A stretch of 64,000 nt of DNA. Source: Nocardioides nitrophenolicus (GTDB lineage Bacteria > Actinomycetota > Actinomycetes > Propionibacteriales > Nocardioidaceae). Positions 58,742 to 64,000 of this stretch are shown piece by piece. Where the stretch lies: contig NZ_JAFBBY010000001.1 of NCBI RefSeq assembly GCF_016907515.1, forward strand, positions 2,108,001-2,172,000. The letters run 5' to 3'. The position numbers and the translations under genes are program-made. The notes under the pieces are model-generated. The model was not told the origin of the DNA. It made no database searches and saw only the letters and a program-made list of their open reading frames with translations. The first letter of the stretch is position 1, and each line of letters opens with the position of its first letter.

Positions 58742-59239
58742 CTACCGCTCCTCGTCGTCGTGGTGGCGGCGCTCGTCGGCCTGGTCGATCTCGCCGTCGA
58801 GCGCCGCACGGGCCTCGGGCTTGCCGTGGAAGCGGCGGTAGGAGTAGACGAGCAGCCCCAGCGCGATGGCGCAGGACAGCAGCAGCGTGATCCCGGTCCA
58901 CACGCCTCCGGGCAGCCACCACTTCTCGTCGATCGGCCACCAGTCCGGCAGGTCGGGGTCGACCAACCAGACCACGCCGAAGGCGCCGATCGCGAGCGCG
59001 CCGATGGTCGAGGCGATGATCCGCGGCCAGGTCTCGACCCCCTCCGCCGCGGCGCGCAGGGCGCGGAGCAGGACCGGGTCGAGCAGCCGCTCGGCCCAGG
59101 TGTACTGCTGCGAGAGGACCGCCAGGCCGGCCGCCATCAGCAGCAGCCCGGGGCCTGGCAGGACCAGGGCGGCGATGCCGGCGAGCAGCAGGATCCAGCC
59201 GAGGACCTCGAGCAGGATCCGCTTCGCCGCGCCCGTCAC
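58742..59239 (-). CDS. PGPGW-family membrane protein
   Basis: A 165-residue membrane protein from GTG 59239, which shares GTGA with the NTF2-like stop. The family motif is visible in GIAALVLPGPGLLLMAAGLA, preceded by VLGWILLLA and followed by further hydrophobic segments (STIGALAIGAFGVVWLV, GITLLLSCAIALGLLVYSYR). The cytosolic tail is charged (QADERRHHDDEER). The family is uncharacterised; four membrane helices are typical. Confidence 0.75.
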   Translation of the reverse strand: MTGAAKRILLEVLGWILLLAGIAALVLPGPGLLLMAAGLAVLSQQYTWAERLLDPVLLRALRAAAEGVETWPRIIASTIGALAIGAFGVVWLVDPDLPDWWPIDEKWWLPGGVWTGITLLLSCAIALGLLVYSYRRFHGKPEARAALDGEIDQADERRHHDDEER

Positions 59240-59745
59240 CGGCCACCTCCGAACCGGTCCAGCCACGCCAGCACGTCCTCGTCGGCGTTGCCGTGGTCGG
59301 CCGCGATCCGCGCCCAGCGCTGCGCCATCGCGTGGAAGCGCAGCGGGTTGTAGACGTCCTCCTCGCGGGAGAAGAGCCCGTCGCCGGCGTACGTCATGAT
59401 CGTGATGTTGGGCTCGGCGAGCAGGGTCCCGTCGCCGGGGTCCGGCATCGGGTTGAGCACCTCGCAGACCAGCCGGTTCTGCGCGGCGTCGACGACCTGC
59501 CAGGTGACCGGGAACTCCGGCATCACCCGGCCGGGGTACGACGTCATGGTGCGCACCGACCAGGTGCGGATCTCGTCACGGCCGCGGAAGGTGCCCATGG
59601 CGTGCTCGACGTACTCGGCGTCGGGGGTGAACAGGTCGGCATAGCCGTCCCAGTCGCCGGTCTTCGCGAAGCCCGCGACCTGCTCGTGGAAGGCGGCGTA
59701 GGCGTCGGTGATCTCCTCGGCGGTGAACGAGGGGGCAGCGTTCAT
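59236..59745 (-). CDS. NTF2-like / SnoaL-like protein
   Basis: A 169-residue cone-shaped alpha+beta barrel of the NTF2 superfamily: EITDAYAAFHEQVAGFAKTG DWDGYADLFTPDAEYVEHAM, then FRGRDEIRTWSVRTMTSYPG and WQVVDAAQNRLVCEVLN. His in VEHAMG and Asp/Tyr residues line the pocket as in SnoaL/ketosteroid isomerase relatives. ATG 59745 gives the usual start; a TTG at 59757 is possible. Substrate unknown. Translationally coupled to the PGPGW protein gene. Confidence 0.78.
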   Translation of the reverse strand: MNAAPSFTAEEITDAYAAFHEQVAGFAKTGDWDGYADLFTPDAEYVEHAMGTFRGRDEIRTWSVRTMTSYPGRVMPEFPVTWQVVDAAQNRLVCEVLNPMPDPGDGTLLAEPNITIMTYAGDGLFSREEDVYNPLRFHAMAQRWARIAADHGNADEDVLAWLDRFGGGR

Positions 59746-59784
59746 GGGTCGATCCAATCAGGTCGACCCCAGCCGGTCACCGGT

Positions 59785-61422
59785 TCAACGCTCGGAGGAC
59801 TCGAAGCTCCAGCCGTCGCCCGCGCGGGACAGCACCCCGGCGATCGCCCCGTTGAGGTCGCCGATCACGGCCGCGACCCGGTAGGCACGGTCCGGCTTCT
59901 CCGTGCGGCTGAGCTCAGCCCGGTCGATGATCACGCCGTAGCAGTCGTGGGCGCCGGCCGCCCAGTCCGGGATCGGGGCGATCGGCGCGGGCGTCCCCCA
60001 GCGTCGCGCGTCGAGCGGCGCCACGCTCCAGGTCGGGACGCACGGCGCGGCGGGATCGGGATTCCCGGTCACCCTGATGGCGGAGTCTCCGGCGACGGCC
60101 AGCGCGTCGACCGTCGGGTTCGCCAGCGGCAGGCGGACCACGTCGAACCGGCCGGCTCCCGAGCGCCACACCAGCGAGCGCTCGCCGCCACGCGCGACCA
60201 GGAGGTGCGCGTCACTTTGCACCAGCGGCTGGTACGCCGGCCGGTCGAGCGGCTGCGCCGTCCACGCGCTTCCGTCGGCGCTCGCGACGGCCACGCCGGT
60301 CGTCGGGGGCGGGGCGTCGTCGTACTCGCCTCCCCAGGGGGAGCCGGCGGGCCAGCACTGCACGAGGTAGAGGACGTCGGTCGCCTGGTAGATCGTCTCA
60401 GAGCGGGCGCTGTGGCACTCCTGGCCCGCGGGCGCCTCGGCCACCTGCCTCGGCTCGGTCCACTCGGTGCTGCCGGCGGGCCGGCGCTGCGCCACCACGC
60501 GGCGCAGGTCCGGGGAGCCGAGCGCGACCGAGGAGCCGTCGTCGAGCTCGGTCAGCGTCATCGGCAGGCCGGCCGCGGGGTCGACGGACAGCAGCCCGGC
60601 GTCCCCGGTGGGCTGGTCGTCGGTCCAGACGCCGTCGGCGTCGACGAAGGTGACCACCTCGTCGATGGCGCGGTTGTAGAAGGCGAGCGTCTTGTCGGCC
60701 ACGCTGACGTTCTCGGCGTAGCAGTGTTCCTGGCCGCGCGGCGCGGTCGCCGCGGCCACCGCGAGCTCGGTGCGGCCCGGCGCCCCGGCCCAGAGCTCGA
60801 AGGTGCAGCCCGCCGACGCCTGCCGGCCGATCACCGCGACCAGCCGGCCGTCGGGCAGCAGCCGTACGTCGGGCGCCCGCCGCCAGCCACCCTCCACCTC
60901 CGGCAGCCCGGCCAGCCGCAGCCTCTCCCAGCCCTCGGCGCCGGTGCGCCAGACCGCGACCGCCGGCGTGTCGGTGTCGGTGGCCACCACCGCGAAGGCG
61001 CCGGCCGCGTCGATCATGGGCGGCTCGACCACATCTTCGACGACGTCGCAGGTCAGGTCGTGGCAGATCGCCGCGTCGCTGCGGGCGAAGCCGTCGTGCT
61101 CGTCGTCGTCCGCGGCCCACCAGTCGACCGCCACGACCGCGGCGTCGCCACCGGTCGTGATCTCCGCGCCACCCGTCTCGAGGTCCGTGCCCTCGGCGAC
61201 CGTCCGCGCCTCGGTCCAGCCGTCGGCGCCACGCTCCCGCCACTGCGCGACGTACCGGTCCCGGCGGTCGCTGACGACCAGCTCGCCGCCGTCGGCCAGG
61301 GTGACCCGCTCGGGGGTGCTGACGGAGTCGACCAGCTCCTCGTCGAAGGAGGGCTCGCCGGTGCAGGCCGTCATCGCCAGCGCGGCGGCGAGGATCGCGC
61401 CGCTCCTTCTCCCGAGACTCAC
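59785..61422 (-). CDS. Large lipoprotein, beta-propeller-like
   Basis: A 545-residue lipoprotein with lipobox MTAC (Cys20), start GTG 61422 preceded by TAGGAT (61430-61435, minus strand) 7 nt upstream: a leaderless transcript. Mature protein is all-beta with repeated blades (VVSDRRDRYVAQWRERGADG, VVATDTDTPAVAVWRTGAEG, VRLLPDGRLVAVIGRQASAG, VAVASADGSAWTAQPLDRPA) and several Cys pairs, typical of a surface-exposed propeller. No catalytic motif found. Divergent from the cyclase gene across 33 bp. Confidence 0.75.
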   Translation of the reverse strand: MSLGRRSGAILAAALAMTACTGEPSFDEELVDSVSTPERVTLADGGELVVSDRRDRYVAQWRERGADGWTEARTVAEGTDLETGGAEITTGGDAAVVAVDWWAADDDEHDGFARSDAAICHDLTCDVVEDVVEPPMIDAAGAFAVVATDTDTPAVAVWRTGAEGWERLRLAGLPEVEGGWRRAPDVRLLPDGRLVAVIGRQASAGCTFELWAGAPGRTELAVAAATAPRGQEHCYAENVSVADKTLAFYNRAIDEVVTFVDADGVWTDDQPTGDAGLLSVDPAAGLPMTLTELDDGSSVALGSPDLRRVVAQRRPAGSTEWTEPRQVAEAPAGQECHSARSETIYQATDVLYLVQCWPAGSPWGGEYDDAPPPTTGVAVASADGSAWTAQPLDRPAYQPLVQSDAHLLVARGGERSLVWRSGAGRFDVVRLPLANPTVDALAVAGDSAIRVTGNPDPAAPCVPTWSVAPLDARRWGTPAPIAPIPDWAAGAHDCYGVIIDRAELSRTEKPDRAYRVAAVIGDLNGAIAGVLSRAGDGWSFESSER

Positions 61423-61429
61423 CCGGTGG

Positions 61430-61449
61430 ATCCTAGGTGTCACTACGCT
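61430..61449. promoter_or_regulatory. Divergent overlapping leaderless promoters
   Basis: Within a 33-bp gap, TAGGAT (61430-61435) serves the lipoprotein on the minus strand, 7 nt before its GTG, and TACGCT (61444-61449) serves the cyclase on the plus strand, 6 nt before its ATG. Only 8 bp separate the hexamers, and each -35 region would lie in the other gene's first codons, so RNA polymerase cannot occupy both at once. Confidence 0.55.
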
Positions 61450-61455
61450 TCGCCC

Positions 61456-63048
61456 ATGCCCCGCGGGACCGCCTCTCGACGACGCAGCCCCTTCGGCTCG
61501 CGTGTCCTCGGCCCGCGCGACCAGGCGCCGCGCCAGCTGCGGATCCGGATCCAGGTACTGCTGACGGTGCTCCTCGTCGGCACCAACCTGATCGGCGCGC
61601 TCGTCGTCTTCGTCGTCAACACCTGGGCGATCCCCTCGCCGGCGCCCAACCGCCAGATGGTGATCGCGCTGGCGATCGCGATCCCGACGTACGTGCTCGT
61701 GGCGGCGGCGATCGGCGCGGTCTGGGGGACGACGAGCTCGCTGCGCGCCCTGCGCTGGGCCACCCAGCCCGGCGTCGACCCCGATCGCACCCAACGCGCC
61801 CGGGCGCTGCGGGTTCCGTTGACGCTGACGGTCATGCAGCTCGTGATGTGGCTGGTCGGGACGCTGCTGTTCACGATGCTCACGACCTTCCTGCAGCCCT
61901 CGCGCACCCTCGGCACGGCGCTGACCGTCAGCATCGGCGGGGTCGTCGTGGCCGGTGTCTCCTACCTGTTCACCGAGTTCTCGCTGCGCCCGATCGCCGC
62001 GCGGGCGCTGAGCGACGTCCGGGTCACCGAGCGGATGCGCGGCGTCGGTGTCGGTCCCCGGATGGCGATCTTCTGGACCCTCGGCACCGGCGCCCCGATC
62101 GTCGGCCTGCTCATCGCCGCGATCCTCGCGCTCACCCCCGGCGGCGACGCGACCCTCGACCAGCTCGCCGTCGTGACGATCATCGTGTGCGGGATCGTGC
62201 TGCTGTTCGGCTTCCTGCTCACCGACCTCAACGCCCGCGCCGTCGTCGCTCCGCTGCTGTCGGTGCGCGACGCCATGCGCTCGGTCGAGGCGGGCCGGCT
62301 CGACACCGACGTCGTCGTGTACGACGGCACCGAGCTCGGCCAGCTGCAGAGCGGCTTCAACTCGATGGTCCAGGGACTGCGCGAGCGCGAGCAGATCCGC
62401 GACCTGTTCGGCCGGCACGTCGGCCAGGAGGTCGCCGCCGCCGCGGCCGCCCTCGGCGCCGGCGAGATCGAGCTCGGCGGCGAGACCCGGGTCTGCACGG
62501 TGCTCTTCGTCGACCTGGTCGGCTCCACGACGTACGCCACCCAGCACGGGCCGACCGAGGTGGTCGCCGTACTCAACCGCTTCTTCGGCGTCGTCGTCGA
62601 CGAGGTGGACCGCCACCACGGCCTGGTCAACAAGTTCATCGGCGACGCGGTGCTCGCCGTGTTCGGCGCCCCCGTCGAGCTCGCCGACCACGCCACCGCC
62701 GCGCTCTCGGCCGCCCGCGCGATGGCGGCCCGGCTGGCCGTCGAGGTGCCCGAGGTCGGCGCCGGCATCGGCGTCGCCACCGGCCAGGTCGTCGCAGGGA
62801 ACGTCGGCCACGAGCAGCGCTTCGAGTACACCGTCATCGGCGACGCCGTGAACTCCGCCGCCCGCCTCACCGACCTCGCCAAGGACGTGCCCGGCGGCGT
62901 ACTCGCGTCGTGGGACTCGGTCGACCTGGCCGGTGAGCCGGAGGCAGGTCACTGGGTGGAGTACGGCGAGACCGTGCTGCGGGGGCGGAGCGAGGCGACT
63001 CGGCTGGCGGTGCTGCGGGGCGGGTCGGGTGGGGGCTCGGCGCTGTAG
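61456..63048 (+). CDS. Membrane-bound class III nucleotidyl cyclase
   Basis: A 530-residue protein: about six membrane segments up to residue 255, a HAMP linker (NARAVVAPLLSVRDAMRSVE, AGRLDTDVVVYDGTELGQLQ) and a class III catalytic domain. Metal-binding Asp353 (VLFVDLVGSTTYATQHGPTE) and Asp397 (KFIGDAVLAVFGAPVELADH), purine-selecting Lys393, and the transition-state Asn/Arg in GDAVNSAARLTDLAKD are all present, so it should be active, most likely as adenylate cyclase. Arrangement is like the mycobacterial Rv1318c-Rv1320c proteins. ATG 61456 is leaderless. The stop lies in a tandem repeat (63037-63080). Confidence 0.9.
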   Translation: MPRGTASRRRSPFGSRVLGPRDQAPRQLRIRIQVLLTVLLVGTNLIGALVVFVVNTWAIPSPAPNRQMVIALAIAIPTYVLVAAAIGAVWGTTSSLRALRWATQPGVDPDRTQRARALRVPLTLTVMQLVMWLVGTLLFTMLTTFLQPSRTLGTALTVSIGGVVVAGVSYLFTEFSLRPIAARALSDVRVTERMRGVGVGPRMAIFWTLGTGAPIVGLLIAAILALTPGGDATLDQLAVVTIIVCGIVLLFGFLLTDLNARAVVAPLLSVRDAMRSVEAGRLDTDVVVYDGTELGQLQSGFNSMVQGLREREQIRDLFGRHVGQEVAAAAAALGAGEIELGGETRVCTVLFVDLVGSTTYATQHGPTEVVAVLNRFFGVVVDEVDRHHGLVNKFIGDAVLAVFGAPVELADHATAALSAARAMAARLAVEVPEVGAGIGVATGQVVAGNVGHEQRFEYTVIGDAVNSAARLTDLAKDVPGGVLASWDSVDLAGEPEAGHWVEYGETVLRGRSEATRLAVLRGGSGGGSAL

Positions 63049-63080
63049 CCGGGATCGGCGCTGTGGCCGGGCTCGGCGCT
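63037..63080 (+). repeat. 18-bp tandem repeat at the cyclase 3' end
   Basis: TCGGCGCTGTRGCCGGGM occurs at 63037 and 63055, with a partial third copy at 63073 that runs into the first 110-bp element. The cyclase stop (63046-63048) is inside the first copy. Confidence 0.7.
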
Positions 63081-63189
63081 GTAACACGGAGTTCGCCGCC
63101 CTACCCGACCCCAGACGTCGCCGGAACAGGTCCGAGCGGGTCCGGAACATGCCACCCGGGTCCGCAAGAACGGCCAACACCGTGTTACA
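63080..63189. repeat. 110-bp terminal-inverted-repeat element, copy 1 (MITE-like)
   Basis: Bounded by perfect 10-bp inverted termini TGTAACACGG and CCGTGTTACA; imperfect pairing extends to about 19 bp. The interior is identical to copy 2 except at one base (63176), and identity extends to 63076-63200 with one further mismatch. No coding capacity. Likely a non-autonomous mobile or dispersed palindromic repeat. Confidence 0.75.
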
Positions 63190-63260
63190 TCCCCCGGCAG
63201 CGGTGCGGGCGGGCCAAGCGAGCGCGTCGGCCGGGCTCGGCGCCGTAGCGCAGCCAGCGC

Positions 63261-63370
63261 TGTAACACGGAGTTCGCCGCCCTACCCGACCCCAGACGTC
63301 GCCGGAACAGGTCCGAGCGGGTCCGGAACATGCCACCCGGGTCCGCAAGAACGGCCGACACCGTGTTACA
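63261..63370. repeat. 110-bp terminal-inverted-repeat element, copy 2 (MITE-like)
   Basis: Same orientation and length as copy 1, offset by exactly 181 bp, with identical TGTAACACGG / CCGTGTTACA termini. Near-identity implies recent duplication or gene conversion. Confidence 0.75.
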
Positions 63371-63390
63371 TCCGCCGGCAGGCGCCCACA

Positions 63391-63410
63391 GCCGCGAACC
63401 CCGTGTTACA
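63391..63410. repeat. Solo terminus of the 110-bp element
   Basis: CCGTGTTACA at 63401-63410, preceded by GCGAACC. Its reverse complement matches the left end of the 110-bp element in 17-18 of 20 bases, so it looks like a lone end. It lies 12 bp from the TetR stop codon. Confidence 0.5.
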
Positions 63411-63421
63411 GCCAACCCGAC

Positions 63422-64000
63422 TCACACCAGCGCCCCCAACGCCCGCCCGATCACCACGAGCAGCCGGGCCGGGTCCAGCTCCACCTCCGTCGGTACGACG
63501 GTCAGCTGGGCGTCGCGCTGGAGCACCGCGAGGCCGTGCACGGTCGCCCAGCCGATCGTGACGAGCTCCTCGGTCGGCACCGACGCGGCCCACCCAGCGG
63601 CCTGGGCGGCGCCGACGAGGTCGAGCAGCAGCGCCCGGTGCGCCAGCCGGGCGGCGCCCAGGGCGGGGTCGTCGGCGTGCAGCAGCTCGGGGCGGAACAT
63701 GACGTCGAACATCGTCGGCTGGCGGGCGGCGAACTCGACGTACGCGACGCCGGCGGCGGTCACCTGCTGACCGCCCGCCACCGGAACCCCCGAGACAGCC
63801 GACCGGGTGCGCGACAGCAGCAGCTCGAAGCCCTCGACGGCGAGGGCGGTGAACAGGCCGGCGCGATCCTCGAAGTGGTGGGCGGTGGCCTGGTGGGAGA
63901 CGCCGACCCGGCGGGCGATCGCGCGCAGGCTGGCCTTGGCCGGGCCGCACGCCGCGATCTCCTGCTCGGCGGCGCGGATCAGCCGCTGCCGCAGGTCGAC
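63422..64000 (-). CDS. TetR/AcrR-family regulator (5' truncated by window)
   Basis: The frame is open from the window end to the stop at 63422, 192 residues. The N-terminal TetR HTH is visible: LRQRLIRAAEQEIAACGPAK, ASLRAIARRVGVSHQATAHH, FEDRAGLFTALAVEGFELL. The C-terminal domain contains AGGQQVTAAGVAYVEFAARQ, PTMFDVMFRPELLHADDPAL and PTEELVTIGWATVHGLAVLQ, the WHG-type effector domain. Only a few N-terminal residues can be missing. It converges with the cyclase across the repeat region. Target unknown. Confidence 0.85.
   Translation of the reverse strand, partial: VDLRQRLIRAAEQEIAACGPAKASLRAIARRVGVSHQATAHHFEDRAGLFTALAVEGFELLLSRTRSAVSGVPVAGGQQVTAAGVAYVEFAARQPTMFDVMFRPELLHADDPALGAARLAHRALLLDLVGAAQAAGWAASVPTEELVTIGWATVHGLAVLQRDAQLTVVPTEVELDPARLLVVIGRALGALV

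Noticed and set aside
52888..63348. Very long open frames on either strand over the kinase, propeller lipoprotein and cyclase genes
   Set aside because: They are products of GC-rich codon bias; the Arg/Pro/Gly-rich translations lack domains, and real starts with ribosome binding sites, signal peptides or leaderless promoters lie inside.
63037..63410. CRISPR-like array
   Set aside because: Repeats are 110 bp and 18 bp, not 24-40 bp with unique spacers of equal length, and no cas gene is present.
1..64000. tRNA, rRNA or riboswitch genes
   Set aside because: No cloverleaf, TPsiC-like arm in context, rRNA segment or known riboswitch core was recognised on either strand by eye; a covariance-model scan was not possible.

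Overview
The window is very GC-rich with frequent GTG starts, 4-nt ATGA/GTGA gene overlaps, leaderless promoters (a -10 TANNNT hexamer 6-8 nt before the start codon), a PucR regulator, an F420-type (DDN) reductase, tandem TetR proteins and RecBCD. This fits a chromosomal segment of a high-GC actinobacterium; the gene content suggests a Nocardioides-like member of the Nocardioidaceae, which is an inference and not proven by any marker gene here. No rRNA, tRNA, CRISPR array or intact transposase was recognised.

Layout. 1-3.1 kb: the end of a CapA-family gene, an M20 amidohydrolase, a broken CPBP membrane-protease gene and a 94-bp palindrome. 3.1-5.7 kb: a flavin amine oxidase converging on a secreted beta-propeller protein. 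5.7-10.2 kb: a translationally coupled aromatic meta-cleavage operon (extradiol dioxygenase, FAH-family hydrolase, MhpA-like FAD hydroxylase) divergent from a TetR regulator, with two near-identical 14-bp operators between them. 10.2-12.5 kb: an exported NHL propeller protein and an orphan HTH protein.

12.6-26.2 kb: eleven genes on the minus strand: PucR regulator, peptide-type ABC importer (with permease and first ATPase fused), an MHS-family symporter, amidohydrolase, esterase, GlcD-like oxidase, DAO-type oxidase and cupin. They look like one import-and-degradation unit for an unknown amide, ester or amino-acid-like compound.

26.2-33.1 kb: a branched-chain amino acid operon (amino acid dehydrogenase, E1 alpha, E1 beta, E2, a small ACT-like protein, E3) controlled by a divergent Lrp/AsnC gene. 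33.2-38.6 kb: hemerythrin-domain protein, then an accessory patch of small unrecognised genes, one decayed gene and a possible IS-end remnant. 38.6-41.6 kb: menB, a MerR-thioredoxin pair with a textbook MerR-type promoter, a DDN-family reductase and an ACT-domain protein. 41.7-52.9 kb: a tightly overlapping run, acetyltransferase - patatin - tandem TetR - recC - recB - recD. 53.0-58.7 kb: lipoprotein, NarL-type two-component system, membrane protein and exported Ig-like protein. 58.7-64 kb: PGPGW membrane protein, NTF2-like protein, large lipoprotein facing a membrane class III nucleotidyl cyclase across a 33-bp promoter region, two MITE-like 110-bp repeats, and a TetR gene cut by the window end.

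The strongest candidates for undescribed biology are the unknown small-gene patch at 33.9-38.5 kb, the import/degradation cluster at 12.6-26.2 kb, the ACT-like protein inside the branched-chain dehydrogenase operon, and the repeat families at 3.0 and 63.1 kb. No complete new defence system was identified.
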